Shown: one piece after another, positions 17,539 to 27,005 of the stretch
Numbering within the stretch: the stretch's first letter is position 1
How the letters are laid out: every line of letters begins with the position of its first letter
Assembly (NCBI GenBank): GCA_017795085.1
Contig: CP051246.1
Span: 2,544,514 to 2,608,513, forward strand
Reading direction: 5' to 3'
DNA: 64,000 nt
Source of the DNA: Salegentibacter sp.
Lineage (GTDB): Bacteria > Bacteroidota > Bacteroidia > Flavobacteriales > Flavobacteriaceae
Notes under the pieces: generated by a model
Databases searched by the model: none
What the model saw: the letters and a program-made list of their open reading frames with translations, nothing else
What the model was told of the DNA's origin: nothing
Made by a program: the position numbers and the translations under genes

Positions 17539-18262
17539 GCAATTTAGAGTTTTCAAGGTAGTTTTCATCATTTTTATAAATAAAAACCACCGATTTTCCC
17601 TTAATAATATTTATTAGCTCTTTCGCCAAGGTATTAGGAACCGCAGGGCATCCCTGGCTACGGCCAAGTCGGCCTGCGCGGTCAATAAAAGATTTTTCTG
17701 CATAATTAGAACCGTGAATCACTACATAACGTTCACGTGCTTTGCTATTAAACTTTTCTTCCTGCCCGTCAATAAATAAGGAAAGCCCGTTTTTACCATA
17801 ATAAGTTTCAGCAGTAAGGTAAAAACCAAGAGAACTTTGAAAGGAATTAACAATATTTGAAAATTTTGTAGCAAACTCCCCCCCTGAATTTTGTCCATGA
17901 GCCACATAGGTATTAAAAAGTACTTTTTTGGTTTCCATATCCAAAATCCAAATTCTTTTTTTTACTGAAGAGAGATTAAAATCTACTACGGTTAAAAGTT
18001 TATTTTTAACTTTACCCGCCTTTTCAAGCTGATTATAACCTTGCATTGCTTTTTCAAAAACATCCATAGCCGGAAGGTTGGTATTGTTTTCTAAAAACCG
18101 GTTATAAATAGCCTCAGCTGAATTATCGGGTTTTATATTTTTTGAAATTTCTGAAGCGGGCGCTTCTACCTTGGTAATTAAAGTTTTGTGTAAATCATCG
18201 GTGTTGGTGAAAGCAAATGAAAATAATAAAACACCTGCAATCATCAAAAATCTGTAAATCAT
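17528..18262 (-). CDS. L,D-transpeptidase catalytic-domain family protein, secreted
   Basis: 244 residues from the ATG at 18262. A start 24 codons further upstream is possible, but this Met begins a clear signal peptide (MIYRFLMIAGVLLFSFAFT) and is preceded by AAGGAAATTGA. The catalytic region is YVVIHGSNYA followed by GRLGRSQGCPAVP, with His and Cys of the YkuD_2-type murein L,D-transpeptidase family. The first 80 residues are a helical linker. The gene is convergent with the YcbB-like gene, with the last 11 bp shared. Two cell-wall transpeptidases side by side suggest related but separately regulated jobs. Confidence 0.88.
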   Translation of the reverse strand: MIYRFLMIAGVLLFSFAFTNTDDLHKTLITKVEAPASEISKNIKPDNSAEAIYNRFLENNTNLPAMDVFEKAMQGYNQLEKAGKVKNKLLTVVDFNLSSVKKRIWILDMETKKVLFNTYVAHGQNSGGEFATKFSNIVNSFQSSLGFYLTAETYYGKNGLSLFIDGQEEKFNSKARERYVVIHGSNYAEKSFIDRAGRLGRSQGCPAVPNTLAKELINIIKGKSVVFIYKNDENYLENSKLLNS

Positions 18263-18665
18263 TCGTTCAATTTCCTTTTTTAAATTTATTTGCTGTTTGA
18301 GATTGTCAAAAGTTACGCCAAAAAAATTCGACATTTAACAAAAAAAGTTAATCTCAAAAACACTGCATTTTAACTTTTTATTGCCCTATAAAACTAAAAT
18401 CCAGAATTTTATAACCGGCAACCTGTACTTTTAAACGTCCAAATTAAATAAATAGTATACAGCAATCCTAAAACCCTGATGTTAAATTTTTATATTTTTT
18501 TACAAAAAATGTATTTAAGACAATAATTTACGCTTTCCCACTTTCAAATTACAGAATCTTTAAAGCCTTAATTTCGGGATCATTTTTAATAAAACATTCT
18601 TGGAACAAGGCTTAGCAGGGCCAAATTTTGTTTTTATATTTATGCCCAAAATCACAATCAACTCT
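18263..18665. other. Divergent intergenic region between the L,D-transpeptidase-like gene and gpmI
   Basis: 403 bp, AT-rich, which should hold promoters in both directions. I find no full TTG/TAnnTTTG pair and no gene. Alternative in-frame starts for gpmI lie in its last 66 bp (TTG 18600, ATG 18642). Confidence 0.4.
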
Positions 18666-20183
18666 ATGAACAAGAAAGTATTACTTATGATTCTAGACGG
18701 GTGGGGAATTACTCAAAACCCTGAAGTTTCGGCAATAGAAAAAGCCAACACTCCGTTTATGGATGAAGCGATAAAAAAATATCCCAACGCCCAGTTACGT
18801 ACTGATGGCATGAACGTTGGTTTGCCAGAAGGCCAAATGGGAAACAGCGAAGTGGGACATATGAATTTAGGTGCCGGTCGTATTGTTTACCAGGATTTGG
18901 TAAAAATCAATATGGCCGTTGAAAAAGATACCCTAAAAGATGAACCGGTACTTGAAGAAGCTTTTTCTTATGCTAAAAAGAATAACAAACCTATTCATTT
19001 TATGGGCTTGTTAAGCGATGGCGGGGTACATTCACACATCAACCATTTAAAAGGTTTACTCAGTGCTGCCGAAGGTTTTGGCGTAAAAGAAAAATATGTA
19101 CACGCTTTTACCGACGGGCGTGATGTAGACCCGCATTCGGGTAAAGGTTTTATTGCTGAAATTGAGGAACATCTTGAAAAAACCAATGGGAAACTGGCTT
19201 CTGTAATCGGTCGTTATTTTGCCATGGACCGGGATAAACGCTGGGAACGTGTAAAAAAAGCCTATGACCTTATTGCAAAAGGAATAGGAAAGAAAACCCA
19301 GAACGCAGTTGAAGCCGTGGAAGAAAGTTATAAAAACGATGTTTCTGATGAATTTATTGAACCCATCGTGCTTACTGATACAAACGGGGAACCAGTGGCT
19401 AAATTATCAGAAAAAGATGTGGTGATTTTCTTTAATTTCAGGACCGATCGCGGCCGCCAGCTTACCGAAGCTTTTACCCAACAGGATTTCCCTGATTATG
19501 ATATGAAGAAAATGCCGCTTTACTATGTAACGGTTACCAAATATGACGATAGTTTTAAAGGTATAAACGTAGTATTCAAAAAAGACAATATTAAGGCTAC
19601 CCTCGGGGAAGTATTGGAAAAAGCAGGTAGAAAACAAATAAGAATTGCAGAAACCGAGAAATATCCACATGTTACCTTTTTCTTTTCAGGAGGTCGCGAA
19701 GAGCCTTTTGATGGCGAAAGTCGAATTATGTGTAATTCACCAAAAGTTGCTACCTACGACTTACAGCCGGAAATGAGTGCCTTTGAATTACGGGATAAAA
19801 TTGTACCGGAAATTAAAGATAAATCTGCCGACTTTATTTGTCTTAATTTTGCAAATCCAGATATGGTAGGACATACCGGCGTTTTTGAAGCTGCCGTAAA
19901 AGCTTGTGAAACCGTTGATTCCTGTGCAAAAGATGTGGCTGAAGCCGCCATTAAAAGCGAATATTCTGTATTGATTATTGCCGACCATGGAAATAGTGAA
20001 ACAATGATTAATCCTGATGGCAGCCCGAATACTGCACATACTACCAACCCTGTACCGTTAATCTTAATTGATAAAGATGAAAGAAACATTCAAAGCGGTA
20101 AGCTTGGAGACATAGCACCGACTGTTTTAAAATTAATGGGTATTGATCAACCTGATTTAATGACGCAAGACCCGCTAATCTAA
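18666..20183 (+). CDS. gpmI: 2,3-bisphosphoglycerate-independent phosphoglycerate mutase
   Basis: 505 residues from ATG 18666, the normal length. This start gives MNKKVLLMILDGWGI, the usual N-terminus, whereas earlier starts add unrelated residues. Metal ligand Asp11 (LDGWG) and the phosphorylated Ser61 (GNSEVGH) are present. So are the second metal cluster motifs IADHGNSETM and AHTTNPVP near the C-terminus. It interconverts 3- and 2-phosphoglycerate in glycolysis and gluconeogenesis, using two manganese ions. The thioredoxin-like gene starts 4 bp after the stop. Confidence 0.97.
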   Translation: MNKKVLLMILDGWGITQNPEVSAIEKANTPFMDEAIKKYPNAQLRTDGMNVGLPEGQMGNSEVGHMNLGAGRIVYQDLVKINMAVEKDTLKDEPVLEEAFSYAKKNNKPIHFMGLLSDGGVHSHINHLKGLLSAAEGFGVKEKYVHAFTDGRDVDPHSGKGFIAEIEEHLEKTNGKLASVIGRYFAMDRDKRWERVKKAYDLIAKGIGKKTQNAVEAVEESYKNDVSDEFIEPIVLTDTNGEPVAKLSEKDVVIFFNFRTDRGRQLTEAFTQQDFPDYDMKKMPLYYVTVTKYDDSFKGINVVFKKDNIKATLGEVLEKAGRKQIRIAETEKYPHVTFFFSGGREEPFDGESRIMCNSPKVATYDLQPEMSAFELRDKIVPEIKDKSADFICLNFANPDMVGHTGVFEAAVKACETVDSCAKDVAEAAIKSEYSVLIIADHGNSETMINPDGSPNTAHTTNPVPLILIDKDERNIQSGKLGDIAPTVLKLMGIDQPDLMTQDPLI

Positions 20184-20187
20184 AACA

Positions 20188-20709
20188 ATGATATTTAAAA
20201 CATTATTGGTATTCTTTAGTATTTTTATGAGTACCGGTTTAAGCATTCCGGGTGATATTTCAAAAGAAGAAATATTGCTCGGGGAGTTTAAACGAGCTGA
20301 TTTGGAGCAAAAACCTTATGCTGTTTGGTTCAATAGAGCATACAAAAACTACCAAGCCGAAGAGAAAGCGCTTAAAACCATAAAAAAAAATATTGGGGAT
20401 TATAACATCACGCTTTTTATGGGGACCTGGTGCCCCGACAGTAGACGGGAAATCCCTCAATTTTATAAGTTGTTAGATTTGACTGGTTATGATTCAGAAA
20501 AAATAAAAGCTTATGCTGTAAACCGCAACAAGGAAACCCCAAAACATCTTGAAAAAGATTTTGATGTTAAAATGGTTCCAACTATTATTTTTTCAAAAAA
20601 TGGAGAAGAGGTCAATCGCTTTGTTGAATTTTCGATAGAAACTTTTGCTAAAGATATCGCACAAATTGTAAGTGAGAAAGAATACAAAAACCCATATTCC
20701 GATTTATAG
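20188..20709 (+). CDS. Exported thioredoxin-fold protein with a single active-site Cys
   Basis: 173 residues. A signal peptide (MIFKTLLVFFSIFMSTGLS) precedes a thioredoxin fold whose active site reads GTWCPDSRREIP. Cys82 is kept, but the second Cys of CxxC is Ser85. The cis-proline region is VKMVPTII. The CPDS active site is a known variant in Bacteroidota, so the protein probably reduces or transiently binds thiols rather than making disulfides. It is likely co-transcribed with gpmI (4-bp gap), though no functional link is obvious. Confidence 0.8.
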   Translation: MIFKTLLVFFSIFMSTGLSIPGDISKEEILLGEFKRADLEQKPYAVWFNRAYKNYQAEEKALKTIKKNIGDYNITLFMGTWCPDSRREIPQFYKLLDLTGYDSEKIKAYAVNRNKETPKHLEKDFDVKMVPTIIFSKNGEEVNRFVEFSIETFAKDIAQIVSEKEYKNPYSDL

Positions 20710-21040
20710 CTATAAAACGGAAGATTTACAATAATCTTGCTAATTTTGTGGTAGGTTTTGATGGGGCAATTATAAGAAAACCGGCATCAGTAAATCGTAA
20801 CCCTCATATTTTTTAAAATACAAGAGGAATTTTATACTAAAAAACCCGGGATATTAAATCATTCCTGAAAATATAATTTATCCTGGAAAATAGAAGCGGA
20901 AAATCTTGGCCTGTATTTATTTATAAACACCGCAATATTGACAGGCTTTAAGGCTGAAGCTAAATTTATCAGCAATTAAATACTAAAACATCCCTTTCAA
21001 AGAAGAAGCGAAAAGGAATTTAGTTTTTTAAAAAGACACT
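20710..21040. other. Intergenic stretch before map
   Basis: 331 bp. No gene, tRNA or strong hairpin was found. No full promoter pair of the Bacteroidota type was recognised. Confidence 0.4.
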
Positions 21041-21856
21041 ATGATAATAACCAAAACAAAGGAAGAAATAGAATTAATGCGAGAAAGCGCGCTTATCGTT
21101 TCAAAAACCTTGGGCATGCTTGCCGCTGAAATCAAACCCGGGGTAACCACCCTACACCTCGATAAACTCGCTGAAGATTTTATTCGCGATCACGGGGCCG
21201 AACCCGGTTTTTTAGGAATGTACGATTTCCCGAATTCGCTTTGTATGAGTCCGAATGCGCAGGTAGTTCACGGCATTCCCAATGAAAAACCCCTGGAAGA
21301 CGGCGATATTATTTCTATAGATTGCGGGGCTTTAAAAAACGATTTCTATGGCGATCACGCTTATACTTTTGAAATTGGTGAAGTAGCTCAGGAAACCAGA
21401 GAATTGCTAAAAGCCACCAAAGAATCTCTATACGAAGGAATTAGGGAATTTAAAAATGGAAATCGCGTGGGCGATGTAGCTTATGCCATACAAAAATACA
21501 CTGAAGATCGTGGCTACGGCGTTGTTCGTGAACTGGTAGGCCATGGGTTGGGAAGAAAAATGCACGAAGCTCCAAATATGCCCAATTACGGAAAACGAGG
21601 ACGCGGAAAAAAATTTAAAGAAGGAATGGTTGTGGCTATTGAGCCTATGATTAATCTTGGGACCCATCGCATCAAACAACTTCCAGACGGCTGGACTATA
21701 CTTACTGCTGATGGTAAGCCCAGTGCTCATTTTGAGCATGATGTAGCTCTAATTAACGGAAAACCCGAACTGCTTTCTACTTTTAGCTATATTTATGCGG
21801 CCTTAGGAATTGAAAGTGATGAAGAGGACGAGTTTAAAACACAGGTTTATGATTAA
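21041..21856 (+). CDS. map: Methionine aminopeptidase, type I
   Basis: 271 residues. The pita-bread fold metal ligands are recognisable: ISIDCGALKNDFYGDHAYTF (two Asp), GHGLGRKMHEAPNMPNYG (His), VVAIEPMIN (Glu) and AHFEHDVAL (Glu). It removes the N-terminal Met from new proteins in the cytoplasm. The last 8 bases overlap the start of the HNH gene, which suggests coupled translation. Confidence 0.97.
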   Translation: MIITKTKEEIELMRESALIVSKTLGMLAAEIKPGVTTLHLDKLAEDFIRDHGAEPGFLGMYDFPNSLCMSPNAQVVHGIPNEKPLEDGDIISIDCGALKNDFYGDHAYTFEIGEVAQETRELLKATKESLYEGIREFKNGNRVGDVAYAIQKYTEDRGYGVVRELVGHGLGRKMHEAPNMPNYGKRGRGKKFKEGMVVAIEPMINLGTHRIKQLPDGWTILTADGKPSAHFEHDVALINGKPELLSTFSYIYAALGIESDEEDEFKTQVYD

Positions 21857-22412
21857 AAATTTTAGAGGTGAAAATTGGAAAACCGTTCACAAAGAGGAAT
21901 GGTATGAAGCAGCAATCTATAAAATCTCAAATTATGGCCGTATCATTAGCTATCGCCGTTATCCTGAAGGTGAACTTTTAAAAGGTGGTAATATAAACGG
22001 TTATAAAAACCTTAAAGTCCGTCTCAAAAACAGGAACTTTCAAACCTGTTATATTCATCGGTTAGTAGCCGAAACCTTTTTAGAACAAGGCGAAGGAGCT
22101 GAGTTTGTTATTCATAAAAATCACAAAAGGGATGACAACCGCGCTCAAAATTTAGCTTGGGTAAATCACGAAGAATGGGTAAAACATCAATATAACAGTC
22201 CAAAAGTAATAGCGAATAAAGAAAAGCGTAAAACGAGGAGGGTGGTGAATTATTCAAAACTGAGCTATTCGCAAGCTGTAATTTTAAAGAAAAAATTACT
22301 AGATCCCAACCGAAAAACTCGAATTAGAGTGCTGGCAAAGCAATTTGGAGTTTCAGAAATGCAACTTTACCGTATAAAATCAGGAGAAAACTGGGGCGAT
22401 ATTGAAGTATAG
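21849..22412 (+). CDS. HNH-type protein with NUMOD4 motif (homing-endonuclease-like)
   Basis: 187 residues from the ATG at 21849, which overlaps the map stop. A further upstream ATG at 21810 would lie well inside map. The N-terminus has a NUMOD4 motif (EEWYEAAIYKISNYGRI). The HNH core follows: CYIHRLVAETFL, then FVIHKNHKRDDNRAQNLAWV. The C-terminus has a helix-turn-helix (TRIRVLAKQFGVSEMQLYRIKSG) like NUMOD1. Such proteins are usually phage or intron homing endonucleases. This one sits in a housekeeping run with ordinary composition, with no intron around it, so it may be domesticated or a free-standing homing gene. Confidence 0.8.
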   Translation: MIKNFRGENWKTVHKEEWYEAAIYKISNYGRIISYRRYPEGELLKGGNINGYKNLKVRLKNRNFQTCYIHRLVAETFLEQGEGAEFVIHKNHKRDDNRAQNLAWVNHEEWVKHQYNSPKVIANKEKRKTRRVVNYSKLSYSQAVILKKKLLDPNRKTRIRVLAKQFGVSEMQLYRIKSGENWGDIEV

Positions 22413-22420
22413 CAATTTAC

Positions 22421-23185
22421 ATGAAAAAGCTATTTAGACTTATCCTAAACGCTGTACCGCGACCACTTTTGATTCGTTTTAGTTATCTGGCGAAACCCTT
22501 TTTAAGCCTGGCACTAAAAGGCAAAAAGTACACCGATCCTATAGATGGTCGCAGTTTTAAAAAATTTCTTCCCTATGGATATATCAAACAACGTGAGAAT
22601 GTGCTTTCCCCTTCTAGCCTTTCGCTTGAGCGGCATCGTTTGTTATGGCTTTATTTAAAAAATGAAACCGGTTTTTTTTCTGAACCCCTAAAAGTTTTAC
22701 ATTTTGCTCCTGAACAGGCTTTTCATACACGCTTTAAAAACCTTAAAAATTTAGATTACACTACCACCGATTTAAATTCACCCCTGGCCGATGTAAAGGC
22801 CGATATCTGCAATTTACCTTTTGCTGATAATAAATTCGATTTTATCCTTTGTAATCATGTTTTAGAACATATTCCTGATGATACCAAAGCAATGCAGGAA
22901 TTATATCGGATTCTAAAACCCGGTGGTACGGCTATTTTACAAATCCCTCAGGATTTAAACTTAGAAAAAACCTTTGAAGACGATTCGGTTACCAATCGAA
23001 AAGAACGCGAACGTATTTTTGGCCAATATGATCATGTAAGGGTTTATGGAAGAGATTATTTTGCTAAACTCAGAAGTATAGGTTTTAAAGTAGCTGAAAT
23101 GGATTACACGGCGCAATTGACTATAGAAGAAATTGACAAATACCGATTAGTCAAAGGGGAGATTATCCCGGTTTGTTGGAAGTGA
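22421..23185 (+). CDS. Class I SAM-dependent methyltransferase
   Basis: 254 residues. The Rossmann-type SAM domain shows VLHFAPEQAFHTRFKNL (motif I region near residue 95) and FDFILCNHVLEHIPDDTKAMQELYRILKPGGTAIL near 140-170, typical of Methyltransf_11. The N-terminal 80 residues are basic (MKKLFRLILNAVPRPLLIRF) and may touch membrane or nucleic acid. The substrate is unknown. It follows the HNH gene by 8 bp. Confidence 0.85.
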   Translation: MKKLFRLILNAVPRPLLIRFSYLAKPFLSLALKGKKYTDPIDGRSFKKFLPYGYIKQRENVLSPSSLSLERHRLLWLYLKNETGFFSEPLKVLHFAPEQAFHTRFKNLKNLDYTTTDLNSPLADVKADICNLPFADNKFDFILCNHVLEHIPDDTKAMQELYRILKPGGTAILQIPQDLNLEKTFEDDSVTNRKERERIFGQYDHVRVYGRDYFAKLRSIGFKVAEMDYTAQLTIEEIDKYRLVKGEIIPVCWK

Positions 23186-23208
23186 TTTTTTTTACAAATC
23201 TTCTAATC

Positions 23209-23559
23209 TTAATTTCTTAAAATCTTTTCCATTTTCTTGCCTTTCGCTAATTCGTCTATCAACTTATCTAAATAGCGAATTTTTTGCATTAAATCATCTT
23301 CTATCTCTTCTACACGATAACCGCATATCACCCCTTTAATTTTTGAAACATTTGGATGTATTTGGGGGGCTTCCTCAAAAAAGGTTTCAAAATCCGTTTT
23401 ATTGTCAAGTTGCTTTTGCAAAGAATATTTATCATAGCTTGTTAACCAACAAATAATAGAATCCACCTCTTCTTTGGTTCTTCCTTTTTTCTCTGCTTTG
23501 TTTATATAATGCGGATAAACACTGGCAAAAGGCATTTTATATATCTTTTTATTATCCAT
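23209..23559 (-). CDS. DUF2200 family protein
   Basis: 116 residues, full family length. Conserved text includes [24 protein letters not shown] and then [24 protein letters not shown], ending [11 protein letters not shown]. The function is unknown. It is a soluble protein without signal. It stands between the methyltransferase (convergent) and apbE (same strand, 39 bp upstream), and may be co-transcribed with apbE. Confidence 0.85.
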   Translation of the reverse strand: MDNKKIYKMPFASVYPHYINKAEKKGRTKEEVDSIICWLTSYDKYSLQKQLDNKTDFETFFEEAPQIHPNVSKIKGVICGYRVEEIEDDLMQKIRYLDKLIDELAKGKKMEKILRN

Positions 23560-23598
23560 GGTTTATCAATATTATCAAATAATTTACCTAATTAACTA

Positions 23599-24606
23599 TT
23601 ACTGGTCGCGCAATGCTTCTTTAAAACCTTCTGAAGCAAAAACTTTCACCTCTTTATCTCCGCTACTATAAATAAAATAAACCTCTACCCCATCAAGCTG
23701 TTCAAGCATTTTTCGGGATTTTTCATAACCCAACGCCATAAATGCAGTGGCATATCCATCAGCGAGGGTACAGTTTTTTGCTAACACCGAAGTACTTAAC
23801 AAACTACTTGTTTCGGCTTTTCCAGACTTGGGGTTAATAGTATGAACAAAGCGCTTACCGGTAGAATCGACTCGAAATTTCCTGTAATTTCCTGAAGTTG
23901 CCATGGCCTTATCTTTTAACACTAAAATGGTTTGTAAAGTACGTTCCCCCTGCTCCTGCCCGGGATCATCAATAGCAACAATCCAATCGCTATTTTTTTC
24001 AATATTTTTGCCTTTCGCAACTAACTCTCCTCCAAGTTCAATAAGATAATTTTCTACTGAACTTTTATCCAAATAATCGGCGATAACATCAATGGTATAT
24101 CCCTTTGCTATCGCATTAAAATCTATATAAATCTTAGGTTTGTCCTTTATAACCCTATTTTTATTATCTAAGCGGAGTTTATCAAATCCTACCAGCATTG
24201 TGAGTGAATCTAAAACTTCATCCTTTAATTTTACAGGAGCTACTTCAGGGCCAAATCCGTAGGCATTTACTAAATTACCCACCGTTGGATCGAAATAGCC
24301 ATCGCTTTCTTCATAAATCTGCTTGGAGATTTTGAAAACCTGTTGAAAATGTTCATCTACCTGCACAGTGCTATCACCCCTGTTGATCTTAGAAATATCT
24401 GAGTCGGTTTGATAAGTACTCATAGAAGTATTGATTACCTCAAAAATAGAATCGAGATCTTCCTTAACTTTCAAATCCTGCGATGCAAAATATTTAACCT
24501 GATAAGTGGTACCCAAGGCTCGGCCGGTAAGAAGCTTAGCTTGTTCTACTTTCTGACAAGCGGTAAAAACCAGGCAAATTAGACTAAAAATAAGTAATTT
24601 CTTCAT
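23599..24606 (-). CDS. apbE: FAD:protein FMN transferase (flavin transferase for NQR)
   Basis: 335 residues from the ATG at 24606. An earlier ATG at 24630 lies inside the upstream gene and would spoil the signal peptide. The lipoprotein signal is MKKLLIFSLICLVFTAC. The ApbE fold shows GRALGTTYQVKYF, YFDPTVGNLVNAYGFGP, YIDFNAIAKGYTIDVIA, ATSGNYRKF and HTINPKSGKAETSSL. It moves FMN from FAD onto Thr of NqrB and NqrC in the periplasm, using magnesium. Its place after nqrF and a small conserved gene fits this job. Confidence 0.95.
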   Translation of the reverse strand: MKKLLIFSLICLVFTACQKVEQAKLLTGRALGTTYQVKYFASQDLKVKEDLDSIFEVINTSMSTYQTDSDISKINRGDSTVQVDEHFQQVFKISKQIYEESDGYFDPTVGNLVNAYGFGPEVAPVKLKDEVLDSLTMLVGFDKLRLDNKNRVIKDKPKIYIDFNAIAKGYTIDVIADYLDKSSVENYLIELGGELVAKGKNIEKNSDWIVAIDDPGQEQGERTLQTILVLKDKAMATSGNYRKFRVDSTGKRFVHTINPKSGKAETSSLLSTSVLAKNCTLADGYATAFMALGYEKSRKMLEQLDGVEVYFIYSSGDKEVKVFASEGFKEALRDQ

Positions 24607-24610
24607 CGGT

Positions 24611-24967
24611 TTAAATTTCCTGCCAGCCATTGTAGTTTACCACGTATTCTTCCCCGTGATTGACCGGCTTTTCATAATCATTTGAATTTGCCAGGCCTAC
24701 ACCGGCGTAGAATGTACGAGCATTAAATTTTTCTGCATGGTCTTTAACCTTCTCCATAATTACCTGATCATATTCTCTAGGGTTAGCAGGGTATTCAACA
24801 GCCCGCACCACAACAAAATGTAATTTCTTATTTCGAAGGGCCACAAATTGTGGATTCTTTTTAAACGCACTGTTTACCCCCAGAAATTCATAGCCCTGCT
24901 CTTGTAAATCTTTTCCAACAATATTCATTGCCAGGTTATGCAGTTCTTGTTTTGAAAGTTTTGCCAT
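24611..24967 (-). CDS. Conserved small protein of the NQR locus
   Basis: 118 residues, soluble, no signal. Conserved text includes MAKLSKQELHNLAMNIVGKD, FVALRNKKLHFVVVRAV and FYAGVGLANSNDYEKPV. Genes like this follow nqrF in many Bacteroidota and are often misnamed as NQR subunits. I do not know a tested function. A terminator lies between it and nqrF. The next gene, apbE, starts 4 bp after its stop, so these two form a translational pair that may assist NQR maturation. Confidence 0.75.
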   Translation of the reverse strand: MAKLSKQELHNLAMNIVGKDLQEQGYEFLGVNSAFKKNPQFVALRNKKLHFVVVRAVEYPANPREYDQVIMEKVKDHAEKFNARTFYAGVGLANSNDYEKPVNHGEEYVVNYNGWQEI

Positions 24968-24983
24968 AGTACAAAAATAAAAA

Positions 24984-25007
24984 AATCCCGCCTTTTAAAG
25001 CGGGATT
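24984..25007 (-). terminator. Rho-independent terminator after nqrF
   Basis: AATCCCGC (24984-24991) pairs with GCGGGATT (25000-25007). The A-run at 24979-24985 gives the U-tract on the minus strand. It lies 54 bp after the nqrF stop and before the small conserved gene. Confidence 0.85.
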
Positions 25008-25060
25008 CTACCAAGGGGTTTTTATTTTAAGATATTAACTCTTGCTTAGAGCAAATTGTT

Positions 25061-26347
25061 TTATCCTCCAAAATCATCAAATCTGATATTCTCATCAGGG
25101 ATTCCAAAATCTTCTCCCATTTTTTGAACCGCCTTATTCATAAGTGGCGGGCCACAGAAATATAACTCTATTTCTTCAGGCTCATCATGATGGTTAAGAT
25201 AATTATCGATTACCACCTGGTGAATAAAGCCTACAAACCCGTCTCCATCATCATCAAGGCTTTTCTTCACTTTCCAGTTATCTTCTTCCATAGGCTCGGA
25301 AAGCGCTAAATAGAACTTAAAGTTAGGAAAATCCCTTTCTAATGCACGGAAATGCTCACTATAGAATAATTCACGTTTAGAACGTCCACCATACCAATAC
25401 GTCACTTTTCTACCGGTTTTCAGGGTACGGAATAGATGATACAAATGCGAACGCATTGGTGCCATTCCTGCTCCCCCACCAACATAAAGCATTTCAGCTT
25501 CACTTTCATTGATAAAAAATTCACCATAAGGGCCAGAAATAGTTACTTTATCTCCTTTTTTACGAGAGAAAATATAAGAAGAGGCAATACCGGGATTCAC
25601 ATCCATCCAGCCATCTTTTGCCCTGTCCCAGGGCGGGGTAGCCACACGTACATTAAGCATAATCTCACGACCTTCAGCAGGATAAGAAGCCATAGAATAA
25701 GCACGTTCTACAGTTTCAGAGTTTTTCATAACCAATGGCCAAAGCTTAAATTTATCCCATTCTTCTTTAAACTTATCTGGTGTATCGTGTTCTTCCGGAT
25801 GGGCCGTGATATCCATATCTTCGAATTTCACCTCACACTTAGGAATTTCAATCTGAATATATCCTCCTGCCTTATAATCCATATCTTCAGGAATTTCAAC
25901 TACAAATTCCTTAATAAATGAGGCTACGTTGTAATTTCGTACTACCGTAGCTTCCCATTTCTTAATTCCGAATACCTCTTCAGGAATCTCGATTTTCATA
26001 TTTTCTTTTACCTTCACCTGGCAACCTAACCTCCAGCCCAGAGCAATTTCCTTACGGGTAAAGTGAGGTTCTTCAGTAGGTAAAATCGCACCACCACCTT
26101 CTTTTACAATACACTTACACTGAATACAGGTTCCACCTCCACCACAGGCAGAAGGAAGAAAGAGTTTATTATCGCCCAGAGTAGAAAGCAGTGTTCCGCC
26201 TGAGCCAACCTCTATATCTTTTTCATTATTTACATTAATATTCACCGGTCCTGAAGGCGCAAGTTTTGATTTTGCACCTAACAAAATAGAAACCAGCAAT
26301 AGAATTAATGCTAAAAATACTACTATACTTGCTATAATAACTGTCAT
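25061..26347 (-). CDS. nqrF: Na+-translocating NADH:quinone reductase subunit F
   Basis: 428 residues, slightly longer than the usual 408. One N-terminal membrane helix (3-24) is followed by a ferredoxin-type [2Fe-2S] domain with Cys68, Cys74, Cys77 and Cys109 ([11 protein letters not shown] and GWRLGCQ). The FAD domain has RAYSMASYP and the NADH domain has [15 protein letters not shown] and [11 protein letters not shown]. It takes electrons from NADH on the cytoplasmic side. It is the last gene of nqrA-F and is followed by a terminator. Confidence 0.98.
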   Translation of the reverse strand: MTVIIASIVVFLALILLLVSILLGAKSKLAPSGPVNINVNNEKDIEVGSGGTLLSTLGDNKLFLPSACGGGGTCIQCKCIVKEGGGAILPTEEPHFTRKEIALGWRLGCQVKVKENMKIEIPEEVFGIKKWEATVVRNYNVASFIKEFVVEIPEDMDYKAGGYIQIEIPKCEVKFEDMDITAHPEEHDTPDKFKEEWDKFKLWPLVMKNSETVERAYSMASYPAEGREIMLNVRVATPPWDRAKDGWMDVNPGIASSYIFSRKKGDKVTISGPYGEFFINESEAEMLYVGGGAGMAPMRSHLYHLFRTLKTGRKVTYWYGGRSKRELFYSEHFRALERDFPNFKFYLALSEPMEEDNWKVKKSLDDDGDGFVGFIHQVVIDNYLNHHDEPEEIELYFCGPPLMNKAVQKMGEDFGIPDENIRFDDFGG

Positions 26348-26363
26348 AATCTTTCTTTTTCGA

Positions 26364-26978
26364 CTATATTTTAATTCCCATAAAACTCATAAAACCAATT
26401 GCCATTAGCCCGGTAATAATAAAGGTAATTCCGAGGCCTTTTAGCGGCTGTGGTACATTTGAGTACGTAATTTTTTCCCTTATCGCAGCAATGGCAATTA
26501 TAGCCAGGAACCAGCCAATACCACTTCCAAAACCGTAAGTTAATGCTTCGGTAATAGCTCCAAAATCTTTTTGCTGCATAAATAATGATCCTCCAAGAAT
26601 TGCACAGTTTACAGCAATAAGCGGAAGGAAGATACCAAGTGCACCATATAAAGCTGGAGCAAACTTTTCAACAATCATTTCTACAAGTTGCACCATAGAG
26701 GCGATTACCGCGATAAACATAATAAAACTAAGGAAGCTAAGGTCTACATTGGCATATTCAGCCCCCAACCATTCTAAAGCTCCAGGTTTTAAAAGATAAT
26801 TATCTAAAAGGTAATTGATAGGCACGGTAATGCTTAATACAAATATTACAGCAGCACCTAAACCAACAGCTGTTTTAACCGTTTTTGATACTGCCAGGTA
26901 GGAACACATCCCCAGGAAGTATGCAAAAATCATATTTTCAATGAAAATACTTCTTACAAATAAGTTTACAAATTCCAT
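26364..26978 (-). CDS. nqrE: Na+-translocating NADH:quinone reductase subunit E
   Basis: 204 residues with six membrane helices. The conserved Cys in [10 protein letters not shown] near the N-terminus and in VNCAILGGS near residue 120 are the ligands of the membrane-embedded iron-sulfur centre shared with NqrD. It starts after nqrD with a 27-bp gap. Confidence 0.97.
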   Translation of the reverse strand: MEFVNLFVRSIFIENMIFAYFLGMCSYLAVSKTVKTAVGLGAAVIFVLSITVPINYLLDNYLLKPGALEWLGAEYANVDLSFLSFIMFIAVIASMVQLVEMIVEKFAPALYGALGIFLPLIAVNCAILGGSLFMQQKDFGAITEALTYGFGSGIGWFLAIIAIAAIREKITYSNVPQPLKGLGITFIITGLMAIGFMSFMGIKI

Positions 26979-27005
26979 GTTTTCAAATTTTTAGCTGTTG
27001 TGCGC

